Assembly (NCBI GenBank): GCA_028285495.1
Contig: JANQPB010000006.1
Location: forward strand, 1 to 64,000
Reading direction: 5' to 3'
DNA length: 64,000 nucleotides
Source of the DNA: Acidimicrobiales bacterium
GTDB taxonomy: Bacteria > Actinomycetota > Acidimicrobiia > Acidimicrobiales > SZUA-35
Every line of letters begins with the position of its first letter. Positions within the stretch are counted from its first letter, which is position 1. This document shows, piece by piece, positions 17,448 through 26,502 of the stretch. Below the pieces are notes generated by a model, which had not been told where the DNA came from, searched no databases, and worked only from the letters and a program-made list of their open reading frames with translations. A program made the translations under genes and the position numbers.

Positions 17448-18698
17448 TCAGTTCTTGGGCAGGTCGCGGAACGGCGTGTCGGGGTGGGGACCCGGCTCCC
17501 GGGGCAGGCCGAGGCCCCGCTCGCCGATCAGGTTGCGCTGGATCTCGTCTGAGCCGGCGTAGATCCGGGGGGCCGGTGAGAAGAGGGTGAACTCCTGGAA
17601 CACACCGGCCCAGCCGTCCGAGTCGGCCAGCTGGCCATCGGGCCCCAGGATCCCGTTGGCCGCATCGCGGGCGCCGGTCACCGACTCGGAGTTGAAGACC
17701 TTGGCCAGGTTCCCCTCGACGCCGGTTCGCCGGTTGCGGTCGGCCTTGGCCTTCCACCCCATCATCCTGGTCAGCTCGTAGCGGGCGTGCACACCGGCGA
17801 CGGCCTGGCGGATCACCGGGTCGTCGAGGCGGTCGGCGGACTGGCCGAGCTCGCGGAGCGCCCGCAGGTGGCGGCGACCGACCGCACCGCCCGTGATCGG
17901 GCTCGGCTGGTCCAGGTACCGGGCCGCCGGCCGATCGAGGTCGCCGCCCCGCTGACCCGGCGCCGCGGCGGCGAAGGCGGCTCCGCCGTGACCGGCGCCG
18001 GCCCGCTCGTGGGCCAACGTGGTGTTGGCCACCCGCCAGCCCTCGTCGAGGCCGCCGACGATGTCGGTGTGGCGGACCCTGGCCCCGTCGAGGAAGACCT
18101 CGTTGAACACCGCTCGACCGGTCATCTCCCGCAGCGGGCGGACCTCGACGCCGGGCTGGTCCATCTCCAGCGCGAAGTAGGTGATGCCGCGGCGCTTCGG
18201 GGCGTCCGGATCGGTTCGGGCCAGCAGCATGGCCAGGTCGGCGGTCTGGGCCGTGGAGCTCCAGACCTTCTGGCCGGTGATCCGCCACTCGTCGCCGTCG
18301 CGCTCGGCCGAGGTCTGCAGCCCGGCCAGGTCGGAGCCGGCCTGGGGCTCGGAGAACAGCTGGCACCAGCCCTCGGTCCCGTCGAGGATCGGGCGCAGGT
18401 AGCGGTCGATCTGCTCCGGCGTGCCATGGTCGACCAGCGTGGGAGCGGCCAGGAGCAGGCCGAGCCCGGCCGGCGGTCCGAGCACGTTGGCCTTGGCCAG
18501 TGTGGCCGCCACCGCGGCGGCCAGTGCCGGGGGCCAGCCGAGGCCGCCGACCTCCCTCGGCAGGGCGGGGGCGGCGTAGCCGCGGTGGGCCAGAGCCGCC
18601 CACCAGTGCCGGACCGTGATCTCGTCCGACCAGGTGGTGTCGATGAAGGCCCGGACCTCGTCCTCGACCGCAGCTCGGTCGGGGGGCGACGGGCTCAC
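17448..18698 (-). CDS. Acyl-CoA dehydrogenase
   Basis: A 416-residue FAD enzyme that desaturates acyl-CoA between C2 and C3. WCQLFSEPQAGSDLAGLQT is the FAD-binding signature (about 115-135), WRITGQKVWSS the next strand, and YAGSDEIQRNLIGERGLGL holds the catalytic Glu position. The wording is like the FadE26/27/28-34 types of actinobacteria that work on branched or steroid side-chain acyl-CoAs. GTG start: its first bases overlap the stop of the upstream flavoprotein by 4 (GTGA), so the two are translationally coupled, suggesting ketone-to-ester oxidation and acyl-chain degradation act on one substrate. Confidence 0.9.
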   Translation of the reverse strand: MSPSPPDRAAVEDEVRAFIDTTWSDEITVRHWWAALAHRGYAAPALPREVGGLGWPPALAAAVAATLAKANVLGPPAGLGLLLAAPTLVDHGTPEQIDRYLRPILDGTEGWCQLFSEPQAGSDLAGLQTSAERDGDEWRITGQKVWSSTAQTADLAMLLARTDPDAPKRRGITYFALEMDQPGVEVRPLREMTGRAVFNEVFLDGARVRHTDIVGGLDEGWRVANTTLAHERAGAGHGGAAFAAAAPGQRGGDLDRPAARYLDQPSPITGGAVGRRHLRALRELGQSADRLDDPVIRQAVAGVHARYELTRMMGWKAKADRNRRTGVEGNLAKVFNSESVTGARDAANGILGPDGQLADSDGWAGVFQEFTLFSPAPRIYAGSDEIQRNLIGERGLGLPREPGPHPDTPFRDLPKN

Positions 18699-20605
18699 GA
18701 TGCGACCGCCGTTCCGGTCTCGATCGTGCGGCCGGCGGCCCGGAACTCCAGGCCGTCGAAGCGGCCGTTCGTCCGCCACTCGTCGATGAAGGCGAAGAAC
18801 GCAACCGGGCCATCGGGGAAGCCGAGCGAGTTGAGCAGGCCCTTCCGGCCGGGGTCCTGACCCTCGTTGTTGTAGTAGCCGGGAGTGCAGGTCGGGTCGT
18901 TGCCGAAGCGCCGCCCGCCGGCCTCCAGCCTGGCCACCCAGGCCGATTCGGCCTCGGCGGTCGTCTCGACCTCGTCGGCCCCGACGCCGAGGGCGTGGGT
19001 GATGACCGCCGTCACCGTCGTCGCCGCCTCGACCAGGTTGTGGGGCACGTTGGAGATCAGGTTGGCGGCCTGGGAGAACCCGATCACGAAGGCGTTGGGG
19101 AAGCCGTGCACGTGCATGCCGTGCAGGCTGACCATGCCGTCGTCCCAGCGCTCGTTCAGCGTCTCGCCGTCGCGGCCGAGCGGATCGAACCCGGAGCGGC
19201 GGGCCCAGTCGGTGCCGACCTCGAAGCCAGATGCGTAGATGATGCAGTCGAGCTCGATGTGCCGCCCGTCGACCTCGATCCCCGTCTCGGTGATCCGGCG
19301 GACCCCCCGGCCATCGGTGTCGATCAGCTCGACGTTCGGCCGGTTGTACGACTGCAGGTAGGCGTCATGGAAGCAGGGCCGCTTGCAGAGCTGGCGGTAC
19401 CAGGGCTTGAGGGCGGCGGCGGTCTCGGGGTCGCCGACCAGCTCGTCGACCCTGGCCCGGATCTCGACCATCTTCTCGTCGTCGGACTCGTGGTACGCCC
19501 GCAGCAGCGACTCGGGGCTGAAGTCCTGGTTCGGGTCGGCCAGGGCCCGGTCGCGGATGCGCTTGGCCAGGTCGGTCCAGCCGTCCTTCACCAGGTCCTC
19601 CTCGGCGATGCCGCCGGTCTGGAGGATCGTGAAGTTCTCCAGCCAGCGGCGCTGCCAGCCCGGCTCGAGGGTGTCGAACCACTCTGGGTCGATCGGCTGG
19701 TTGTTCCGGATGTCGATCGACGACGGCGTCCGCTGGAACACGTACAGCTCGCCGCACGCCTCGGCCAGGTGGGGGATGCACTGCACGGCGGTTGCGCCGG
19801 TGCCGATGATCCCGACCCGCTTGTCGGCCAGTCCCGTCATCGGCTCCCCGTCCGGGGTACCGCCGGTGTAGTGGTAGTCCCAGCGACTGGTGTGGAACGA
19901 GTGGCCGGCGAAGTCCTCGATCCCGTCGATGCCGGGCAGCTTCGGTCGGTGCAGCGGCCCGGTTCCCAGCGTGATGAAGCGGGCCCGGATGGCATCGCCA
20001 CGATCGGTCGACACCAGCCACCGGGAGCTGTCGGCTTCCCAGCGGACGTCGGTGACCTCGGTCGACAGCAGCGCATCGTCGTAGAGCCCGTACCGGCGGG
20101 CGATGCGGCGGCTGTGCTCCAGGATCTCCGGACCGTGGGTGTACTTCTCCGACGGCATGTGCCCGGTCTCCTCGAGCAACGGCAGGTAGACCATGGCCGC
20201 GGTGTCGCACTGGGCGCCCGGGTAGCGGTTCCAGTACCAGGTCCCGCCGACGTCACCGCCCTTCTCGATCAGGCACACGTCGTCGACCCCGGCCTCCCGC
20301 AGCCGGGCCCCGGTCACCAGGCCGGCGAATCCGCCGCCGACGACGGCGACGTTCACCTCCCGGTCGACGGGGTCCCGCTCGGCCCGCTCGACGTAGGGAT
20401 CGTCGACGTAGTGGGCCAGGCGGCCGGTGACCTCCAGGTACTGCTCGTTGCCGTCGGCCCGCAGGCGCTTGTCCCGCTCGGCCAGGTATCTGGCCAGCAC
20501 GTCATCCCGGTCGGTCGGGTCGCCACCTCCATCCCGGTCGGTCGGGTCGCCACCTCCATCCCGGTCGGTCGGATCGGGTCGGGTCGGCGCGCCGTCGTCG
20601 CTCAT
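18695..20605 (-). CDS. Baeyer-Villiger-type flavin monooxygenase
   Basis: A 636-residue protein. VAVVGGGFAG (87-96) binds [21 protein letters not shown] follows; the BVMO fingerprint FAGHSFHTSRW (232-242) is intact with its His, and GIIGTGATAVQ (265-275) binds NADPH. It would insert oxygen next to a carbonyl to form an ester or lactone. The ~80-residue N-terminal extension before the FAD domain starts with two and a half copies of DPTDRDGGG, an acidic, disordered repeat. Downstream acyl-CoA dehydrogenase is coupled by a 4-base overlap. Confidence 0.92.
   Translation of the reverse strand: MSDDGAPTRPDPTDRDGGGDPTDRDGGGDPTDRDDVLARYLAERDKRLRADGNEQYLEVTGRLAHYVDDPYVERAERDPVDREVNVAVVGGGFAGLVTGARLREAGVDDVCLIEKGGDVGGTWYWNRYPGAQCDTAAMVYLPLLEETGHMPSEKYTHGPEILEHSRRIARRYGLYDDALLSTEVTDVRWEADSSRWLVSTDRGDAIRARFITLGTGPLHRPKLPGIDGIEDFAGHSFHTSRWDYHYTGGTPDGEPMTGLADKRVGIIGTGATAVQCIPHLAEACGELYVFQRTPSSIDIRNNQPIDPEWFDTLEPGWQRRWLENFTILQTGGIAEEDLVKDGWTDLAKRIRDRALADPNQDFSPESLLRAYHESDDEKMVEIRARVDELVGDPETAAALKPWYRQLCKRPCFHDAYLQSYNRPNVELIDTDGRGVRRITETGIEVDGRHIELDCIIYASGFEVGTDWARRSGFDPLGRDGETLNERWDDGMVSLHGMHVHGFPNAFVIGFSQAANLISNVPHNLVEAATTVTAVITHALGVGADEVETTAEAESAWVARLEAGGRRFGNDPTCTPGYYNNEGQDPGRKGLLNSLGFPDGPVAFFAFIDEWRTNGRFDGLEFRAAGRTIETGTAVAS
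20506..20572. repeat. 27-base tandem repeat inside the BVMO gene
   Basis: Two full copies (20506-20532, 20533-20559) and about 13 bases of a third, identical in the copied part. They encode DPTDRDGGG units, so copy number changes keep the frame. Confidence 0.85.
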
Positions 20606-20681
20606 GGGCCCATCTTGGCAGGGCGTCGGCTCGGGCGGGAATGTGGCTCGGTCGGCGCCGACGGTCTGCGACACTGGGCCG

Positions 20682-21620
20682 ATGCGGTCCGTGGCCATCG
20701 ACGACATCGTGATCAATCGTGCCCGAGCCGTCGGCGCCGACGAGTGGCTGGCCGAGCTGCCGTCGCTGGTCGGCGACATCGAGCGGCGCTGGTCGATCAC
20801 CGTCGGCCCGGCCCTGGCCGGCGGCACCGAGGCCTGGGTCGGGGAGGCGATCGACGGCGACGGGCGGCCGTCCGTGCTGAAGCTGTGCCTGCCGCGGCCG
20901 GGCGACGACCCGTTCGGTGACGCCCGCCGAGAGGCGACGGTTCTCGAGCTGGCCGCCGGGGCGGGCTGCGCCGAGCTCTTCCGGGCCGACGTCGATCGGG
21001 GTGCGCTGCTCATCGAGCGGCTCGGCCCGTCGATGGCCGACCTGGAGGTCCCCTACGCCGAGCGGCTCGACGTCCTGGCCCGGGTCTGCGTGCAGGTGTG
21101 GCGACCACCGGGCGGGATCGACCTGCCGACGGGGGCGGAGAAGGCGGCCTGGTTGGCCGACCACGTGCGGGCGCTGTGGGACGAGCTCGATCGGCCGTGC
21201 GGCGAGGCGGCGGTCGAGCAGGCGCTGGCGGCCGGCGAGCGTCGGCTGGCGGCCCACGACGTCGAGCGGGCGGTGCTCGTGCACGGCGACGTGCACCAGT
21301 GGAACACGCTGCGGGCCGACGGGGCTCCGGCCGGGTGGAAGCTGGTCGACCCGGACGGCCTGGTGGCCGAGCCCGAGTACGACCTCGGCATCCTCCTGCG
21401 GGAGGACCCCGAGGAGAGCCTGGCCGATCTCGAGGCCGGTGATCCGACGCGCCGGGCCCGCCGGCTGGCCGAGCTCACCGGCACCGATGCCGAGGCGATC
21501 TGGGACTGGGGCCTGATCGAGCGGGTCTCGACCGGGCTGCTGGCCACGAGGATCGAGCTGCAGCCGGTCGGGCGGCAGATGCTGACGGTCGCCGACCGCC
21601 TGGCCGAGCTGCCCGGGTGA
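20682..21620 (+). CDS. Aminoglycoside/hydroxyurea phosphotransferase-family kinase (APH(6)-like)
   Basis: A 312-residue kinase-fold protein. HGDVHQWN (201-208) is the catalytic loop with Asp203 and Asn208, and DPDG (223-226) the metal-binding loop. LIERLGPSMADLE and the WxxDELDRPC region are typical of the streptomycin 6-kinase/hydroxyurea-kinase branch. It phosphorylates a hydroxyl on a small molecule; resistance is possible but an endogenous role is as likely in an environmental organism. A weak GACACT box lies 6 bases before the ATG. It diverges from the BVMO gene with a 76-base gap. Confidence 0.85.
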   Translation: MRSVAIDDIVINRARAVGADEWLAELPSLVGDIERRWSITVGPALAGGTEAWVGEAIDGDGRPSVLKLCLPRPGDDPFGDARREATVLELAAGAGCAELFRADVDRGALLIERLGPSMADLEVPYAERLDVLARVCVQVWRPPGGIDLPTGAEKAAWLADHVRALWDELDRPCGEAAVEQALAAGERRLAAHDVERAVLVHGDVHQWNTLRADGAPAGWKLVDPDGLVAEPEYDLGILLREDPEESLADLEAGDPTRRARRLAELTGTDAEAIWDWGLIERVSTGLLATRIELQPVGRQMLTVADRLAELPG

Positions 21621-21635
21621 CGGTCGAGGCCGCCC

Positions 21636-22025
21636 TCAGCCGTTGACCCGGGTCCGGCGGAGCACGACGACCCGATCGGCCACCCGCCACCCGTCGTCGG
21701 TCTTGACCACCACGTCGTGGTACGAGGCCGTGCCGACCCGCCCCTCGGGCAGCAGGGCCAGGATCCGGAAGTGCAGCGTGACCTCGTCGTCCGTCTCGTC
21801 GACGTAGACGTTGGTCATCGTGTGGGTCCGGGGGTGCCGGGCCTCGGTGTCCATGTAGGCCCTGATGGCCTCGAGCCCCTCGAGCCGCGGCTCGCCGAGG
21901 TCGGTCAGATCGAACACGGCGTCCGGGGTGAAGATCCGGTCGAGACGGTCCCAGTCGCGGTCGTCGATGGCGTCCCCGTAGCGCCCGGGGAGCTCGTGCA
22001 GTTCCAATCGGTCAGCGACGTCCAT
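21636..22025 (-). CDS. SnoaL-like (NTF2-fold) protein
   Basis: A 129-residue alpha+beta cone protein: RYGDAIDDRDWDRLDRIFTPD (helices 1-2), GLEAIRAYMDT, HTMTNVYVDE and a closing KTDDGWRVADRVVVLRRTRV strand pair. The same layout is used by SnoaL polyketide cyclases, limonene-epoxide hydrolase-like and steroid isomerase-like proteins, and by the small subunits of ring hydroxylases. Residues Asp and His facing the cavity are present, but catalysis cannot be assigned. GAGGGAAGG precedes the ATG. Likely co-transcribed with or downstream of nothing obvious: the esterase upstream-coordinate gene has its own start after 14 bases on the same strand. Confidence 0.8.
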   Translation of the reverse strand: MDVADRLELHELPGRYGDAIDDRDWDRLDRIFTPDAVFDLTDLGEPRLEGLEAIRAYMDTEARHPRTHTMTNVYVDETDDEVTLHFRILALLPEGRVGTASYHDVVVKTDDGWRVADRVVVLRRTRVNG

Positions 22026-22039
22026 GCCCCATCCTTCCC

Positions 22040-23071
22040 TCAGCGACCGACGGTCGACAAGCGGACCGCGAACGTCGCCGCCTCGGCCAGGGCCCGGTCG
22101 GCCTCCGGCAGGTCACGGTGATAGTGCCAGGTGTGCCAAAGGCCATCCCACACGTCGAGATCGACCTCGCCGCCGGCCAGCCTGGCCCGCCGGGCCAGCC
22201 GAACGGCCTGCTCGAGGGAGGTGTCGGCCGTCCCGACCTGCACGAGCATCGGCGGGAGGCCGGCGAGGTCGGCCCGCAGCGGGGACAGCCGGGGGTCGGC
22301 GGGGTCGAGCGAGCCTCGGTAGGCGTCCGTCAGCCACCGGCCGGCGGTCCGGTCGACGTCGGTCGGCCTGGCGGCGTCGTCCCCGGTCGGCTCGGGTGGG
22401 GGTGCGTGGTCGACGTGCGGGCTGAACAGCAGCAGCGCTGCGGGCGCCGGCGAGTCGGGCGACCCGGCCGGGCCGGCGGCCAGCGCAGCCGACAGCGCCA
22501 GGTTCGCCCCGGCCGAGTCGCCGGCCAGCACCAGGGGTCGCCCCGGGTCGGCCAGCGCGAGGGCGCGGTGGACGGCGATGGCGTCGTCGACGCCGGCCGG
22601 GTACGGGTGCTCCGGGGCCAGCCGGTAGTCGACCGACACGACCGTGACCGATCGAGCCAGCCGCTCGGTGATCGGCAGCGCCACCTCGGGGCTGCCGAGC
22701 GCATACCCGCCGCCGTGCAGGTACACGACGATCGGACCACCGAGGTCAGGCGTCGATCGCAGCACCCGGACGCCGGCGACGACGTCCTCCCGATGGCCGC
22801 AGGCCTCCGCCGACGGGTCACCGTCGAGCCAGGCCGCATGGATCGTGGCCCGCCAGGCGACCACGGCGGCGAGATCGTCGAGCGGTGGTGGTCGGAGCGG
22901 GGGACTGGGCGCCCTGGCCAGGCGGGAACGGGCCTGGGCCGACAACGCCCCGTCGCCGGCGCCGCCGTCGTCCTCGGAGCCCTGCCGCCGGTCGTTCGGC
23001 CGGCGCCCCGGCCCGTCGGCCGGCGGAACCGCCGGTCGCTCGGTCGGCGCGTCGCCGTCGGCGGTCGGCAC
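22040..23071 (-). CDS. Alpha/beta hydrolase, hormone-sensitive-lipase family esterase
   Basis: A 343-residue protein with the HSL family's oxyanion motif YLHGGGYALGSP, the nucleophile elbow AGDSAGANLAL, and a C-terminal WHTWHYHRD supplying His. The first ~70 residues are Pro/Arg-rich and look disordered. GTG 23071 begins 2 bases after the PhyH stop, so both form one unit. Carboxylesterase; it could open esters or lactones made by the flavin monooxygenases of the window. Confidence 0.85.
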   Translation of the reverse strand: MPTADGDAPTERPAVPPADGPGRRPNDRRQGSEDDGGAGDGALSAQARSRLARAPSPPLRPPPLDDLAAVVAWRATIHAAWLDGDPSAEACGHREDVVAGVRVLRSTPDLGGPIVVYLHGGGYALGSPEVALPITERLARSVTVVSVDYRLAPEHPYPAGVDDAIAVHRALALADPGRPLVLAGDSAGANLALSAALAAGPAGSPDSPAPAALLLFSPHVDHAPPPEPTGDDAARPTDVDRTAGRWLTDAYRGSLDPADPRLSPLRADLAGLPPMLVQVGTADTSLEQAVRLARRARLAGGEVDLDVWDGLWHTWHYHRDLPEADRALAEAATFAVRLSTVGR

Positions 23072-23073
23072 CC

Positions 23074-24240
23074 TCAGATGCCCAGGTCGAACAGGTTGTA
23101 GTCGGCGATCCCGGCCCTGGCGTCGTCGTCCCAGCGGTACCGGTCCTCCCGCCCGGCGAAGGGCTCGTAGCGGAAGGGCCGCTCGTCGCCGAAGCGCTGC
23201 CGGCGGGCGTCGATGGCGTACATCAGCACCTCGGACCGCCGCTCGATGTAGGCCTCGTCGTAGGTCGCGACCTCGTTGTGGATGCCGCCGCCCTCGACCC
23301 CGAGCACCGAGCGCCGGCGATGGAAGCCCATGTTGATCGTGACCCGGACCCGGTCGGACGTGTTGGCGAACGACCCGTGGATGCACTGGCGGTTGGTGAT
23401 GGCGACGTCGCCCGGCTCGCAGACGAGCGGCACGGCGTCCGGCAGCCGGTCGGAGCCGGCCTCGGCCGCCATCGCTGCGATGTCGGCCTTGCCGATGCGG
23501 TGGGAGCCGGGTACCACCCAGAGCCCGTTGGTGGCATCGCAACCGTAGAGCTGGCCCATGAAGTTGAACCCGTGCGTGCCCTCGTCGAGATCGGGATGGT
23601 CCCAGTGGGTCCAGCCGTCCTGATGCCAGGCAACCGAGCCGCCGAGCCGGGGCTGTTTGATCCAGACCGCCTCGTTGAACGGCGTGAAGTCGGGCCCGTT
23701 GATCGCCGCCGCCACCGTCAGCAGATCGGGATTGGCGTAGGTCCGCAGGCAGGCGTCGGAGAACTGCAGCGAGCCGAGGATCAGCTGCACCACCCACTCC
23801 GGCGCACCGTCGGGCACGGTCGGCTCGTTCATCTTCGCCGGGTGCCGGCCCCGGTTGGCGTCGGTTCCCCCGAGCGGGTCGGACAGCGGGCGGACCCACG
23901 AGAGGTTCCGGCCCCGGAGACCGACGCCGATGGCCGGACGACCGTGGCGATCGGTCGTCGCCCCCTTCGTGACCGGCGCCCGGTCGAGCATGTCGGCCAC
24001 CCCGGCCTCCAGGTCGGCCCGCTCCTGCTGGCCGAGCACGCCCTGCAGCACGTAGAACCCGTGACGGCCGTAGGCGTCGAGGATCGCAGGATCGACGTTG
24101 CCGTCGTCGTCGATGCGTACCGGCCCCCGGTTGTCGAGGGCAAGCGCCCGCTCGGTGCCCTCGGCCCGGTACCGGATCATCGCCGGCTCGTCCGGGCCGT
24201 AGTCGACCGGTGGTCCGTCCATCAGCGGCAGTGCGGTCAT
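23074..24240 (-). CDS. Phytanoyl-CoA dioxygenase (PhyH) family protein
   Basis: A 388-residue Fe(II)/2-oxoglutarate oxygenase. VAWHQDGWTHWDH holds the HxD iron ligands, GLWVVPGSHRIGK the family's typical 'PGSH' turn, and QCIHGSFANTSD the distal His with RVTINMGFHRR the Arg for 2-oxoglutarate. Longer than average PhyH (about 290) through an N-terminal ~90-residue extension. Family members hydroxylate acyl-CoAs, ectoine or osmolytes; substrate unknown. GAGGGGA ribosome site 8 bases before the ATG. Divergent from hyuA with a 123-base gap. Confidence 0.88.
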   Translation of the reverse strand: MTALPLMDGPPVDYGPDEPAMIRYRAEGTERALALDNRGPVRIDDDGNVDPAILDAYGRHGFYVLQGVLGQQERADLEAGVADMLDRAPVTKGATTDRHGRPAIGVGLRGRNLSWVRPLSDPLGGTDANRGRHPAKMNEPTVPDGAPEWVVQLILGSLQFSDACLRTYANPDLLTVAAAINGPDFTPFNEAVWIKQPRLGGSVAWHQDGWTHWDHPDLDEGTHGFNFMGQLYGCDATNGLWVVPGSHRIGKADIAAMAAEAGSDRLPDAVPLVCEPGDVAITNRQCIHGSFANTSDRVRVTINMGFHRRRSVLGVEGGGIHNEVATYDEAYIERRSEVLMYAIDARRQRFGDERPFRYEPFAGREDRYRWDDDARAGIADYNLFDLGI

Positions 24241-24350
24241 CGTCTCGTCCCCTCGGTCTCGTCGGCGACCGGAGCCCTCGCCGGTCGACCGGGTCGGTCG
24301 CCGGTTCGCCCCACACCATCGTGACGTCGACCGGCGTCGGCGGGCAACAG

Positions 24351-24356
24351 TACGCT
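24351..24356 (+). promoter_or_regulatory. -10 box, leaderless promoter of hyuA
   Basis: TACGCT, 7 bases before GTG 24364; no ribosome site. Confidence 0.45.
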
Positions 24357-24363
24357 CGGCCGG

Positions 24364-26502
24364 GTGAGCAGCAGCGGGCCGCAGTGGCCGTGCTCGATCG
24401 CCGTCGACGTCGGCGGGACCTTCACCGATCTGGTCCTCGTCGACGCCCGAGGAGCGGCCTCGGTGGTCAAGGTGCCGTCGGTGCCGAGCGACCCGTCGCA
24501 GGGGGTGTTGGCCGCCCTCGATCGGATCGCCGACCAGCTCGAACGGCCCGCCGCCGAGCTGCTCGGTCGGTGCCAGCGCTTCGTCCACGGCTCGACCGTC
24601 GCCACCAATGCCGTGCTCGAGCGACGCCTCGCTCCCGTCGGGCTGTTGACCACCGCCGGGTTCCGGGACGCGCTCGAGATCCGCCGGGGCATCCGGGCCG
24701 ACCAGTGGGATCACCGGGCGCCGTGGCCGCCGGTGGTCGTGCCTCGCTCCCGCCGCTTCGGCGTCGGCGGCCGCATCGACGTCGAGGGCAAGGAGCTCGA
24801 GCCGCTCGACGAGGACGAGGTGGGTGCGGCCCTCGATCACCTCGCGGCGGACGGTGTCCAGGCGGTGGCGATCTGCTTCCTGCACAGCTACCACAACCCG
24901 ACCCACGAGCGGCGAGCGGCCGAGCTCGCCCGTCGGCGCTGGCCGGGCCCGCGGACCGTCGCCTCGGCCGAGCTCGCGCCCCTGGTCGGCGAGTACGAGC
25001 GGACCTCGACCGCGGTCATCAACGCCGGCCTCGTGCCCGTGGTCGGCCCGTACCTCGACCGCCTGGCCTCGGCCCTGGCCGAGCGCGGCCTGCGGGCGCC
25101 GCTGCTGCTGCTGCAGTCGAACGGCGGGACGGTTCCCGTCGAGGCGCTGGCGGCCCGCCCGGTGCACCTCGCACTGTCCGGCCCGGCTGCGGTCGGTGGC
25201 GCCCTCCCGGCCGTCGATCGGCTGGTACCGCCGATCGGGGACCGGTCGCAGCCCGGGGCCCCGTCGTCGCCGCGCCGCATGGTGTCGATGGAGATCGGCG
25301 GGACGTCGTGTGACGTCGCCGTCGCGGTCGACGGCTCCGTCCCGGTGCTCGACCGGTTGGAGCTCGGCGGCCACCACCTCACGGTCGCCTCGGTCGACGT
25401 GCACTCGGTCGGGGCCGGCGGCGGCACCGTTGCCGTCATCGACGACGCCGGACTGCTCCGCGTCGGACCCCGGGGGGCGGGCTCGGTCCCCGGGCCGGCC
25501 TGCTACGGGCGCGGTGGGGCCGAGGCCACCGCCACCGACGCCCAGCTACTGCTCGGTCGGCTCGCTCCCGGTCCGGCGGCGGGCGGCGCCATCGAGCTCG
25601 ACCTCGACCTGGCCCGCCGGGCCGTCGTCGACGGTGTCGGCACCCCGCTCGGGCTCGACGAGGCCGCGGCGGCGGCCGGGATCATCACGGTGCTCGAGAC
25701 CCACCTCCGCCAGGCGGTCGAGACGATCACGATCGAACGCGGCCGGGACCCGGCGGCCATGACCCTCGTCGCGGCCGGCGGTGCCGGCGGCCTGCACGGC
25801 TCGACCGTCGCCAGGGCCCTCGGGTGCCGGGAGCTGATCGTCCCGGCCAGGGCCGGGGTGTTCTGCGCCACCGGGATGCTCGACGCCGACCTGCGGCGGG
25901 ACCGGACGCGGAGCCTGCTCGGCGACCTCGGCGAGCAGGCCGGCCCCGGCCTGGCGGCCGCCGTCGATGCCGAGGAGGAGGCGGTCAGACAGCTCGTCAG
26001 GCGGGAGTGGCCAGCCGACATCGAGCCCGCGATCGCCCGCTACGTCGAGCTGCGCTACCCGGGACAGCTGTGGTCGGTCCGGATCCCGTTGGCGATCGAC
26101 GACGACGCGGCGAGCCTGCGCGCCGCCTTCGAGCGCGAGTACGAGGGGCTCTACGGCCACATCCAGCCGGACGGGCGGCTCGAGGTCACCGGGATCGGGG
26201 TCGTGGCCACCGGGCGGCTGGCCGAGCCACCGCCGGTACCACCACCCCCGGCGCCGCTCGGTCGACCGGAGCCGGACGGTCGTCGCCGCTGCTGGCTCGG
26301 ACCGGTGGCGGGCTGGGCCGAGGTGCCGGTCAACCGGGGAGCCGGCCTCCGCCCGGGCCACCAGCTCGACGGCCCCTACCTGATCGACGACGAGACCACC
26401 ACGGTGCTGGGCCTGCCGGGCGACCGGCTCGCGGTGACCGCCACCGGCGCCTACCTGGTCGACCTCACGAGCGACACGGGCGGGGGCGGTCGACCGGCAT
26501 GA
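24364..26502 (+). CDS. hyuA: Hydantoinase/oxoprolinase subunit A
   Basis: A 712-residue ASKHA-fold subunit of ATP-dependent N-methylhydantoinase / 5-oxoprolinase / acetone-carboxylase-like enzymes. AVDVGGTFTDLVLVD near residue 13 is the phosphate-1 motif, FVHGSTVATNAVLERR follows, SMEIGGTSCDVAV (about 310) the second nucleotide motif, and a glycine-rich AAGGAGGLHG later. It hydrolyses a cyclic amide with ATP, together with HyuB. The GTG start is supported by the leaderless box. The stop overlaps the start of hyuB by 4 bases (ATGA). Confidence 0.93.
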   Translation: MSSSGPQWPCSIAVDVGGTFTDLVLVDARGAASVVKVPSVPSDPSQGVLAALDRIADQLERPAAELLGRCQRFVHGSTVATNAVLERRLAPVGLLTTAGFRDALEIRRGIRADQWDHRAPWPPVVVPRSRRFGVGGRIDVEGKELEPLDEDEVGAALDHLAADGVQAVAICFLHSYHNPTHERRAAELARRRWPGPRTVASAELAPLVGEYERTSTAVINAGLVPVVGPYLDRLASALAERGLRAPLLLLQSNGGTVPVEALAARPVHLALSGPAAVGGALPAVDRLVPPIGDRSQPGAPSSPRRMVSMEIGGTSCDVAVAVDGSVPVLDRLELGGHHLTVASVDVHSVGAGGGTVAVIDDAGLLRVGPRGAGSVPGPACYGRGGAEATATDAQLLLGRLAPGPAAGGAIELDLDLARRAVVDGVGTPLGLDEAAAAAGIITVLETHLRQAVETITIERGRDPAAMTLVAAGGAGGLHGSTVARALGCRELIVPARAGVFCATGMLDADLRRDRTRSLLGDLGEQAGPGLAAAVDAEEEAVRQLVRREWPADIEPAIARYVELRYPGQLWSVRIPLAIDDDAASLRAAFEREYEGLYGHIQPDGRLEVTGIGVVATGRLAEPPPVPPPPAPLGRPEPDGRRRCWLGPVAGWAEVPVNRGAGLRPGHQLDGPYLIDDETTTVLGLPGDRLAVTATGAYLVDLTSDTGGGGRPA

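Noticed and set aside
20506..20572. CRISPR-like repeat
   Set aside because: The copies are adjacent with no spacers and lie in a coding frame (DPTDRDGGG).
20682..21620. Aminoglycoside phosphotransferase as proof of acquired antibiotic resistance
   Set aside because: Codon usage matches neighbours, no mobile element is near, and the family also includes housekeeping small-molecule kinases.
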